DNA from: Leucogyrophana mollusca
Taxonomy: Eukaryota > Basidiomycota > Agaricomycetes > Boletales
Assembly: GCA_021014945.1 (NCBI GenBank)
Contig: MU266633.1
Coordinates: 2,531 to 16,539 of the forward strand
DNA: 14,009 nucleotides
Reading direction: 5' to 3'
Shown here piece after piece: positions 1-6,645 of the stretch (its first letter is position 1; each line of letters starts with the position of its first letter). The notes below the pieces were generated by a model. It was given only the letters and a program-made list of their open reading frames with translations. It made no database searches and was not told the origin of the DNA. The translations under genes and the position numbers were made by a program.

Positions 1-243
1 GACTTCGGAGACGATGACGAGACCGAATGGCTCGTAGACGAGATCAATGCCCACCGGTGGGTGGGCAGCAAAGTAGAGTTCCAGGTTCGTTGGAACCTGG
101 GAGACTCTACATGGGAGCCTTACAGCGAGTGTAAGGACCTAGAAGCTCTAGACAATTATCTAGAGCTTGCCGGAGTGGGCAACTGGCGACAGTTGCCCAA
201 GGCATCCGCGCGCCCTAAGGCGCGCGCACTTGGTAAAGGTTGA
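1..243 (+). CDS. pol: Pol polyprotein C-terminus with chromodomain (partial)
   Basis: The frame is open from the first base and stops with TGA at 241-243, giving 80 residues. Residues 10-55 read as a chromodomain: an EWLVDEI start, a strand ending in VEFQVRW, then the hallmark STWEPYSE and a C-terminal helix DLEALDNYLEL. In chromodomain Ty3/gypsy elements this module sits at the C-terminus of integrase, binds modified histones and directs insertion to heterochromatin. A basic tail follows (KASARPKARALGKG). The 5' end is cut off by the window edge, so no start applies. Hairpins at 31-42, 50-61, 81-100, 143-168, 176-199 and 207-226 lie inside the coding sequence. The domain call is firm; whether the full pol is intact cannot be seen. 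Confidence 0.85.
   Translation, partial: DFGDDDETEWLVDEINAHRWVGSKVEFQVRWNLGDSTWEPYSECKDLEALDNYLELAGVGNWRQLPKASARPKARALGKG
176..199. repeat. 10-bp hairpin with GCGA loop
   Basis: TGGGCAACTG pairs perfectly with CAGTTGCCCA around a 4-nt loop GCGA, which fits the GNRA tetraloop pattern if transcribed. It lies inside the chromodomain coding sequence. Confidence 0.85.
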
Positions 244-452
244 AGTCCAGTTTAGGACTGGACGCGCGCGTGGGGCCTCGGTCCGAGTCCCTGCCGCCGG
301 GATCCAAATTAGGATCCCGAGATTAACCCGAAATTAATGATTGACTCGTCGAGTCAATCTAGGCTTTACATGAGCGCGGAGCTCGAAATTATTTTAGTAA
401 GGCAAGAGGGACCCCTCTCGCTTTCTTACCCTACACCCTCATTGTCTAGACA
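244..452 (+). other. Non-coding spacer between pol and the next frame, rich in hairpins
   Basis: There is no gene here. The stretch contains consecutive stem-loops at 245-263, 299-318, 322-338, 339-359, 372-384 and 405-418. The last is nested in a weak outer stem (397-401 with 425-429). The spacer ends in the 20-bp palindrome at 438-457 that covers the next start codon. A structured leader controlling translation of the downstream frame is one possibility, but this is inference. Confidence 0.5.
339..359. repeat. 10-bp palindrome with one central base
   Basis: GATTGACTCG and CGAGTCAATC are exact reverse complements separated by a single T. The site is in the non-coding spacer between pol and the next reading frame. 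Confidence 0.85.
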
Positions 453-457
453 ATGAG
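438..457. repeat. Perfect 20-bp palindrome over a start codon
   Basis: CTCATTGTCTAGACAATGAG is its own reverse complement. The ATG at 453-455 lies in its right arm, so in an RNA hairpin the start codon would be buried in the stem. Confidence 0.9.
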
Positions 458-1454
458 CCACAAGCACACCAAGCAGCCCTCGGGCAGCCGCCAGAACACT
501 CGCCGTGCGTCGCCCCTAGGGGAGTTGCACGACGAGCCCATGGACCATGAGTCCACCGAACTGCCCTCCGCACCCTCGACAATGGCAACGTCGAAGAGGT
601 CGCGGTGTCCGAGCGACAACGATAGTCGCTCATCAAAACACCCACCCCACGGGTGGGTATTAAAACCCTTCCTGCAGACGGTAGCTCACGCTACCGGCTG
701 CCCCCACTGCTCCGCGTACATTGAGCACCTCAGTGAGGTGGACAGTACGTCGGGCAGCTTTGCGGCTGCCATCGAGGCGCGCAACAGCTTCTACGCTGAT
801 CGCGCAAATCGTGGCATGCTGCCCGGATGCGATGTCACCCTCTTGGAGGACGACGTGCGACGTTTTCATCGCAGTATGGAGGAGGCGTTCGCCACGCGTG
901 ACGAATACTTGCAGGAGTTGCGCGATCAGGATTCTGAGATCGCGACCCTCAAGGAGGAGCTTGCAGTTGCGCAGGCGCAACTGGCATCGGTGAGCATCCC
1001 GCTGGCTGCTCAAGGGGGGCGGGGGAGCGGCGGCTCCTCAAAACCGACAACGAGGGGCAAAGCTTCGAGCTTTGTTCCCCCGACGTCCAAACCACCCTTG
1101 CTCAACAAGGGTAAGACATTTGAACTGCCCTCAGTGGGCCCTGCGACGCTAGCGTCGCACACTAAGCCAACGGCGATGCTCGCGTCATCAACTAAAACCC
1201 CGGCAACGTCTTCGTTGCCCAATACCGCGAGCAAGCCCGCTGCGGTCCCGACCTCTGAAAAGGGGAAGGGACCTGCAGCCCCGATCCCTGAGAAGGGGAA
1301 AGGGAAGGACATCTGGATCGACTCGTCCCCGCCAGAGAAGCTGTCCAAGCGGGCCCGCAAACAGTTGAACCAGGAGGTCAACCCTAACCTCTTCGGATAC
1401 GTCACTGACGAATCCAACTCCGAGGGGGAGTGCGATATGAGAAGCGTGATATGA
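453..1454 (+). CDS. Extra 3' reading frame A, N-terminal part: unknown coiled-coil protein
   Basis: This is a 333-residue frame starting at the ATG inside the 438-457 palindrome and ending at TGA 1452-1454. I do not recognise a family. Residues 1-70 are Ser/Pro/Arg-rich. Residues 83-86 form a CPHC pair that might belong to a metal site. Residues about 130-180 (LEDDVRRF to AQLASV) are charged and heptad-like, a likely coiled coil. Residues 185-290 are Ser/Thr/Pro/Lys low-complexity sequence with repeated KGKG motifs, followed by a basic patch KRARK that could be a nuclear signal. No signal peptide or membrane segment is visible, so it does not look like an envelope protein. The same frame stays open beyond the TGA to 2093, so the natural product was probably one longer protein. 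Self-assembly or nucleic-acid binding is possible, but this is inference. Confidence 0.6.
   Translation: MSHKHTKQPSGSRQNTRRASPLGELHDEPMDHESTELPSAPSTMATSKRSRCPSDNDSRSSKHPPHGWVLKPFLQTVAHATGCPHCSAYIEHLSEVDSTSGSFAAAIEARNSFYADRANRGMLPGCDVTLLEDDVRRFHRSMEEAFATRDEYLQELRDQDSEIATLKEELAVAQAQLASVSIPLAAQGGRGSGGSSKPTTRGKASSFVPPTSKPPLLNKGKTFELPSVGPATLASHTKPTAMLASSTKTPATSSLPNTASKPAAVPTSEKGKGPAAPIPEKGKGKDIWIDSSPPEKLSKRARKQLNQEVNPNLFGYVTDESNSEGECDMRSVI
1142..1159. repeat. Perfect 18-bp palindrome inside coding sequence
   Basis: TGCGACGCTAGCGTCGCA is exactly self-complementary, with no loop. It lies inside reading frame A. Confidence 0.9.
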
Positions 1455-2093
1455 GTATCGCGAGACGAGCAGACCCAAGCGGTCTACGAAGACAACGGGG
1501 CGAGCAGCTCCGTTCCCAACCCGCCACGCAAGATCGTGGCAAGGAGAGGCAAGGGCAAGGCAGTCGAGACTGCCCCCCAAGCCGCGGAAGTACATGAGGA
1601 CGCCCCCGAGGTCCTCCCCGACGACTCCACGTTCTATGGACGTGGCGAGCAACCCCCAGGGTGGCTGGAAGGGGAGCGGGGGAACCTGCTCTTCCGCTTC
1701 GAGGGCAAAAAGGACGGGACCTTAGTGGTCCTGATTGGCGGTATGGAATACCGCTTCTCCGGCGCAGCTAGACTGCACGCGGAGACCACCATGGCCAATG
1801 GGGCCCCACCCTCTCTTGACGGCGCCCGTCAAGACGCCATTCCGCTGTTCAACAGCTACGCGGAATGGCGCAGTTACTTCGCACGCGCACAAAATCCATG
1901 CCTGCACGACATAGAAACGATCTATAAGATCAAACGCTATGTCGCGCACACGCAACAGGCCTCCCCAAGGACTTGGATTCAAGCCGTGGTCTTGGAGGAG
2001 TGGAGGACTCCCACTTGGTTCGCCAAGTGGAGGGAAGACCACCCTCCTGCGGCACCCTCGGGTGCCGACACTCGTTCTAATGTGCCTGCCTGA
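1455..2093 (+). pseudogene. Extra reading frame A, in-frame continuation after TGA
   Basis: Directly after the TGA at 1452-1454 the same frame continues without stops for 212 codons to TGA 2091-2093. The text still looks protein-coding: a KGKGK basic stretch, then a more ordered part with LLFRFEGKKDGTLVVLIGGM, then an aromatic, helical C-terminus (SYAEWRSYFARAQ, IYKIKRYVAHTQQ, WIQAVVLEEW, WFAKWREDH). The simplest reading is one protein of about 546 residues broken by a single nonsense codon, though stop-codon readthrough is not excluded. A GTG at 1536 begins another possible start, but I see no reason for initiation there. No domain is recognised. Hairpins at 1559-1574, 1738-1754, 1814-1834, 2011-2030 and 2050-2067 are embedded in it. 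Confidence 0.5.
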
Positions 2094-2129
2094 GGCATTC
2101 ACCCTAAGCCAGTGAAAAAAGAGGGCTGG

Positions 2130-2143
2130 CCCTGGTACCAGGG
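2130..2143. repeat. Perfect 14-bp palindrome between frames A and B
   Basis: CCCTGGTACCAGGG lies in the 65-bp gap between the two extra reading frames. It is followed at 2161-2178 by a 7-bp hairpin with a TTCG loop that begins at the last base of the next ATG. Confidence 0.85.
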
Positions 2144-2158
2144 TTGTACCGAGAATAA

Positions 2159-2858
2159 ATGGCCATGTTCGCATGGCCCATTGCCCCGACATTCGAACCT
2201 GTGCGGTTCGAAGGACACGTCGACAACCTGACGGAGGACGACGTTGCCCGGCACTTAGCGCAGTGCGGGGTAACCCTCCATCAGGTTGATGACATTCAAC
2301 CCTATGCGCGACACTGGCTGTCGTGCTGTCTGGACACCTGTCATGGGTTCCTGATGGACGACGAACGACGAACGCGCCGTCCTCAGCAAACGCCTGGCAA
2401 TCGCGGCGTCCCCGGACGCGAGTACCACCCTCTCTCTCGAGGGACGTGCCGAGCTCGAGGCAATCGCGCGCAAGCAGGGGACCGAGCTCCCCGACGCTGC
2501 TCCCGCCTCGAGGTTATTCTCATCGTTAGACGATGAGCAGATGAGCCTGCTGGCTGATCCCCCCACCATGCACAATTTAGTCACGGCCAGTGCGACATCT
2601 GGACTTGTCGCTGGGGGGTTCGCCACCACCAATCCGTTGGTCGACGTGGACCACGAAATGGCCACGATTGTCCCCAACAATGAGCGGCAGCTCATCATCA
2701 GCCGTCCCCGCGACTCTCCCCCTCCTGGCGAGGGGGCGGTCTCTCTCAACTACCGAGAGGGAGATGTACCCGTCAACATGAGCATTGACGCCGCCCATGT
2801 CCCCGATGACCTAACCGGTCATCCCAACGTCCCCGCTAACGAGGCCCCGCCCTCGTAA
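2159..2858 (+). pseudogene. Extra 3' reading frame B, broken by a 7-bp duplication
   Basis: The frame starts at ATG 2159, with TAA immediately upstream in the same frame. It reads about 67 good codons (including TEDDVARHLAQCGVTLHQVD) and then loses frame at a 7-bp tandem repeat, ACGAACG at 2361-2367 and 2368-2374. After the repeat, coding text resumes in the frame that ends at TAA 2856-2858 (KRLAIAASPDAS, GRAELEAIARKQGTELPD, SSLDDEQMSLLADPP, a Pro-rich end). Without one repeat unit the two parts join in frame to about 230 residues. The protein is acidic, alanine-rich and unknown to me. The TEDDVARHL...VDDI stretch vaguely recalls unnamed proteins encoded by Agaricomycete gypsy elements (memory only). 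It follows frame A by 65 bp and is followed by the 3' LTR. Confidence 0.5.
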
Positions 2859-2872
2859 GCGTTCCATCACTC

Positions 2873-2892
2873 ACGCTACCCTAGGGTAGCGT
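2873..2892. repeat. Perfect 20-bp palindrome after frame B
   Basis: ACGCTACCCTAGGGTAGCGT is exactly self-complementary. It lies 15 bp after the stop of frame B and just before the pyrimidine-rich tract. Confidence 0.9.
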
Positions 2893-2894
2893 CT

Positions 2895-2940
2895 GTTTCA
2901 TTTTCCTTTTCCTTTTCCTCATCATTCTCATTTTCCCTTA
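2895..2940. repeat. Pyrimidine-rich tract with CCTTTT/CATTTT units
   Basis: The + strand is almost purely pyrimidine here, with short units such as CATTTT and CCTTTT repeated. It lies between the palindrome at 2873-2892 and the last hairpins before the LTR. No coding role is seen. Confidence 0.6.
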
Positions 2941-3065
2941 CTTAAAATATGCAAGTACCTCTGTGGTACTTGCTCTCTGTACTACTTCTGCTTAGTACAT
3001 TACTGTACCACCACCCGCACGTCTCGACGCGCGCCGCTAAAATTATCAGAGTCCCAAGGGACTCT

Positions 3066-3076
3066 AGTGGGGGGAG
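3066..3076 (+). promoter_or_regulatory. Polypurine tract priming plus-strand DNA synthesis
   Basis: AGTGGGGGGAG lies directly against the LTR start TGTAAGGGG. This is the expected position and composition of an LTR-retrotransposon polypurine tract. It follows an 8-bp hairpin at 3048-3065 with no gap. Confidence 0.75.
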
Positions 3077-3933
3077 TGTAAGGGGCTGTTACCCTTTTAG
3101 GGTGACAGCTCATATACTCATTCCTATCTACTATAAATAGTTACAAAAACCTTATTTACAGTAACATTGTACTTACTCATTCACTTACCATCAATACTAC
3201 CAAGTGGTCATGTTAGTGGTTCGAGTGATCAAGTATAACAAAAACCTTACATTCACTCCTCGGCCACTATCGCAGAGTTACAGAGTTGTGGTGTCAAAGG
3301 TACGTGCTCGCCGAGACGCTTGGACTGCGTATCAAGGATAGAGTAGCTGCCAACCTGACTGTAGTACAAGTAGGCATTCTTGTATTGTAGACCACAGTGA
3401 AGAACACCCCTGTTTCTTCAGCTCACATTTTGAAGTCCATATCTCTAAGCAACAGCGCAACCAAGAGTCTTTGACTTATTGGTGGCGTATATCACTTATA
3501 GTGTTCACCCCTCTGGCAACTCATTAGTGTACTACCCATTTGGCGTTCCCCTTTCAGTGTTCTTACTCTTTAGCATTCTCTCCCCTTCGGCGACTCTCTA
3601 GTGACCAGCGTATCCCCTCGGCGATCCAGTTTCAGTCTCTTGACCTTAGTAGCAGCGTACAGCTTGGGCGACGGGTCTTGGACCTGATTGCAATCCAGTC
3701 TAACGCTCACTCGGTTATACTTGCTCGCTGTGTATCTTGACCAGTGATTGAGTTGTATCCTATACTAACCAAACCCCCTTTTCCCCTCACTGACCTCGGC
3801 TGTCACCCAGTCAAGACTCAGAGGTCCTAGTTGGAGATCCGCGCACCTCTCAGACTAGTTCCACAGGTAGCGAGCACATTGATGTTCGTCAATAATCCAT
3901 GTTCTCGCTACCAAACACTTTTGGTGCATGACA
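3077..3933 (+). repeat. 3' long terminal repeat of the gypsy element
   Basis: The LTR starts with TGTAAGGGGCTGTTACCC directly after the polypurine tract. A second, diverged copy of positions about 3258-3850 exists in inverted orientation at 8764-9402, which confirms that this non-coding stretch is a dispersed repeat. The 3' end is uncertain. It could be ...TTCCACA at 3865 or ...GCATGACA at 3933. I prefer 3933 because element-style hairpins (3866-3912 and 3910-3925) continue to there. The length is therefore about 790-860 bp. Three degenerate CCCCTYGGCRAC-like units lie near 3509-3525, 3582-3597 and 3614-3627. No reading frame inside it looks real. Confidence 0.7.
3131..3140 (+). promoter_or_regulatory. 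TATA box in the LTR
   Basis: CTATAAATAG lies 54 bp inside the LTR. It fits a pol II TATA box for the element's transcript and is itself a small inverted repeat (ACTAT-AA-ATAGT, 3130-3141). If correct, U3 is very short. Confidence 0.4.
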
Positions 3934-4360
3934 GCGGAAAGAAACAGGAGGTGATAAAGCTGATATTCAAACTGAGGTAAAGACATACATCAGAGCAATA
4001 TCCATACTATGGAGTCGGGCTGTGCTACTGAGCGTATGTGGGTACAGTATCTGGAAACTGGTGAAACAAAAACAATAAGGAAAACAAAGAAGGAATGGTT
4101 CTGGAGGATGGAGTGAGTCCTGAACTTGGAAGAAGCTATGTAAGTTGGACAGGCATAGGATTAGTATGACAACATCAGGAAATCCGCAAATTTCTTGGCG
4201 TGATTTAATGCCGCTTGGAGTTCTTATTTTATCCCTCAAGTAAATTAAGCACAACAAGTACGTGCAATACTTATTTGATGGCCTGAGTGTAAGTATAGCA
4301 AGCAAAAAAATGGAATTAAGTATCACTCAAGTAGTTTTCATACATACAATAGAAACAAAT
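3934..4360. other. Non-coding DNA between the LTR and the Plavaka pseudogene
   Basis: I see no gene, RNA or repeat here. The open stretch on the minus strand (3967-4326) has no recognisable motif and reads as chance. It may contain the 3' untranslated region and terminus of the Plavaka element, but I could not identify an end. Confidence 0.4.
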
Positions 4361-6645
4361 TCAAATTTTTAAGCTAATAGTAAATGCATGATGATTGGCA
4401 TATATATTGACATAGTATGCAATGAAAAGATCATATGAATGACAATGCTTGATCTCCTTTGGTAAGAAATTTGAACCATATACAGGGAATGAGCGGCTCC
4501 AAAAATGGAATCAACATGTATCACTAAAATCTCTCTCAAGCCATCTTCATTGAACCGTGGTTCAACCTTCCACATGCCCGTGTCCTCGTCAGGGCCGTTG
4601 CCAATGCATGCAAACCAATGCACGACCGCTGATGGATACAGGGTCCCCCGGAACACAAATGAGAAAAAGCATAGTATGCGGGCAATATTGAGCCCCCACA
4701 TGCCGTTTAAGCCAGAGTTAATATTAACAAAACGCAATCATACTGAGGGTAACGCTTGCTCCACGATGGTGTGGCACAAATATGTTCTCTTTTCATGCCT
4801 TCAACACCGCTCAGGTCACTCAGGGCATAGAATATTGCACTGGAAGAATTGAACACCAAGATCTTGCCTTCGAAATGTAGACATTCAGCCAGGGGGATCT
4901 CATCTGTGCTCCAATAATCTTTGGGGTGGATTTGAGTGTGCAGGAGGTGTCGGATGAATTGGGGTTCTCTGAGCTCCTCAGCCAATGTAGGCACAGTCTT
5001 TGGTCGCTTGTGTTCTGAGATATATAGTTAGTTTACATTGCTGTATACTAAGAAAAACTTCAAAACTCACAAGGTGTTCAAGCCAAGTCGATGTGAGCTT
5101 GGACAGCCGGCCCGTTGACTATCTCGTCATCGTCCTGTGCATCTTCATCACGGGGTGCGTCTGTGGTGTCTGTTGTCTGTGCAGGTGTGGTGTGAGCTGG
5201 GGGCTGTGTGTCTGCACTGATTGGACCTATTGACTGTCAATGATATGAACCACTTACCAAGCTGATGAAGCCTGTTGGATAGGCATGTTCCATCCAACAT
5301 TCCATAGCTCTTGAAGTTGACGCCAGATGCAGTGATTTTATCAAGGCACTGGTTAGTAAGTAACATCTGGCTGAGCACCTCGAAGTGGCTTAAACGCCGC
5401 CATGGCTTTTTTACTGCTTTGATATGTTTGGACTCTGTGATAGAGGAACAGAGGCCATTGGGGGAGCCAAACATACATGTGAGCATAAGATATGTTGCCG
5501 AGAAAGGGATAAGTGTTGGCGTAAACCGACTGTCTGGAAAATTACCCGGTATTTATGGAACTGCTCGAGTGTGTCCTGTAGCTGTAGGAGACTATCTTTG
5601 GTGTGATAGTTGCGCCGCGCAATATAACAAAATTCTAGAAATGCGCAAATCATTCACACAATGTCTTGAGGGACATGGCCTTTGATAGCAGGTAGATAGA
5701 CCTAAGATAAAAGTCAGAAAATGTCGAAGCAAACAACACTGACTGACCTTCATGAGTGCTTTTGAATTGTCACCTGTCCATTGTTTGAATCCATGGCCAT
5801 CAGGAAATCTCCATAATCCGGCACACAGCGCAACAGCTGCAATCCTACTGTAGCTGTCAGGTCTACGTTTGGGGATCTGAGTGGGAAGACTCACCAATGG
5901 TCAATATTGTCCAAGATCTTGGCCGCCTCGGTTTTCCTGTGCTCCATCTTGAGGTATTCTTGGACCCAGGTCACAAGATGGTCCTTGAACGTCCCCTTGA
6001 TGAGTTGATGTAAGATGTCCGGCATGAGGAGCTTGTGAATGTCTGCATGAGAGAAATCATTGGTAAAGGGCTGTTGGATAGATATTGTATCAGATTGATA
6101 ATGTGTTTTGAGAATGGTCCTTACCACCAGATCCCCCACAAGACCATACTCATTCCACAGAGTCTTGAGGTCAAGTTTGTCAATAAGTATGCGAACATGT
6201 TCGCGACTACGTTTGGTGGCGCTGTCATTGAGTCAATCCAGAAATGCTGTTGACAGGTCAATCAACGTGCCGTTTGCATCACCCTGCAAGAATATCAGAT
6301 AAATGTCAGATATTCAGCACATGGCTCACCATCAAGTGCCTCATGGTAATTGCGCACTCAAGCTTTGGGACCAGGGGAACCTTGGCGAGATCTGAGAGGA
6401 GAGGACAGCTGGTAGTGTGCATTGCCCGTCATCGTGTCGTAATGGGGTTCGTAAGGATCCTCAATTTCCATTGCATCTTCCTGAGCAGGTGGAAGATGTG
6501 CATGTGTAAGTGGGGAGTTGAGATGCTGGGTCGGCCCAGACTGGGTTTTGAAGTAGCATTGACAGCCTAGGTATGTGCAAGGTAAGAGGTGAGTGTTGTG
6601 GGTGTGATGGTGAGCGCTCTGAGTGCACAGAATGCTCTGTGCCAT
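4361..6645 (-). pseudogene. Plavaka-type transposase, internally deleted and broken
   Basis: The likely ATG is at 6643-6645. Residues 23-60 carry a degenerate C2H2-like finger (CTYLGC...TQHLNSPLTHAH), then an acidic linker and YHEALDG...DANG. The text then jumps to KLDLKTLWNEYGLVGDLV, FTNDFSHADIHKLL, HQLIKGTFKDHLVTWV, GFKQWTGDNSKALMK, AFLEFCYIARRN, GLCSSITESKHIKAV, SQMLLTNQCLDK, ILCFFSFVFRG and PDEDTGMWKVEP, ending HHAFTISL with TGA at 4361-4363. This order matches the Plavaka transposases I remember, but a central few hundred residues are missing near 6200-6240. Introns fit at 6071-6124, 5848-5894, 5702-5747 and 5015-5070, and less cleanly near 6284-6329. Nonsense codons lie at 6358-6360, 6233-6235, 5654-5656 and 5078-5080, plus a TAA split across the last intron. 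Frame breaks lie near 5490, 5230-5257, 4730 and 4487. The copy cannot make active transposase. Confidence 0.85.

Larger units (their letters stand above)
31..3110. repeat. Dense field of short, sequence-unrelated hairpins
   Basis: Perfect stems of at least 7 bp with loops of at most 8 nt occur at 81-100, 143-168, 176-199, 207-226, 245-263, 299-318, 339-359, 438-457, 611-631, 640-658, 679-696, 726-740, 964-983, 1058-1074, 1094-1112, 1142-1159, 1202-1219, 1559-1574, 1738-1754, 1814-1834, 2011-2030, 2050-2067, 2130-2143, 2161-2178, 2192-2212, 2519-2537, 2718-2736, 2805-2823, 2873-2892, 2951-2973, 2978-2999 and 3048-3065. Many 5-6-bp stems lie between them, for example 753-770, 1523-1540, 1597-1616, 1627-1645, 2284-2301, 2680-2695 and 2771-2790. 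A stem with one mismatch at 3085-3109 forms the start of the LTR. The stems do not share a sequence, so this is not a dispersed repeat. It crosses coding and non-coding DNA and is almost absent from the rest of the window. Confidence 0.9.
1..3933 (+). mobile_element. Ty3/gypsy LTR retrotransposon, 3' part
   Basis: The window enters this element near the end of pol and runs to its 3' LTR. The order is pol C-terminus with chromodomain (1-243), a 209-bp non-coding stretch, two extra reading frames (453-2093 and 2159-2858), a pyrimidine-rich leader (2895-2940), a polypurine tract ending at 3076 and an LTR starting TGTAAGGGG at 3077. The 5' LTR, primer-binding site, gag, protease, reverse transcriptase and most of integrase lie upstream and are not seen. 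About 2.8 kb between pol and the 3' LTR is unusually long. The internal part is GC- and CpG-rich, unlike the AT-richer, decayed DNA downstream, which suggests a recent insertion. The two broken extra frames show that this copy is probably not fully functional. Confidence 0.8.

Noticed and set aside
1010..1652. Long minus-strand open frames opposite frame A
   Set aside because: They are the mirror of GC-rich coding sequence and their translations are Gly/Leu/Val-rich without motifs. The plus strand has the start context and continuity.
2192..2220. GGTTCGAA resembling a tRNA B box
   Set aside because: It is the right arm of an 8-bp hairpin inside frame B. No A box, acceptor stem or anticodon arm is present around it.
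2949..3140. A small frame with a hydrophobic, membrane-like N-terminus between frame B and the LTR, a possible envelope remnant
   Set aside because: It overlaps two hairpins, the polypurine tract and the LTR start. Its hydrophobic run comes from CT- and GTAC-rich palindromes, and nothing else supports translation.
3967..4326. A 119-codon minus-strand frame downstream of the Plavaka pseudogene
   Set aside because: Its composition is Leu/Ile/Phe-rich and biased by AT content, no motif or introns fit, and it lies past the transposase stop.
5227..5257. A GT...AG segment in the Plavaka pseudogene that would restore frame as an intron
   Set aside because: At 31 nt it is too short for a spliceosomal intron compared with the 46-56 nt introns in the same gene. 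A deletion or frame break is more likely.
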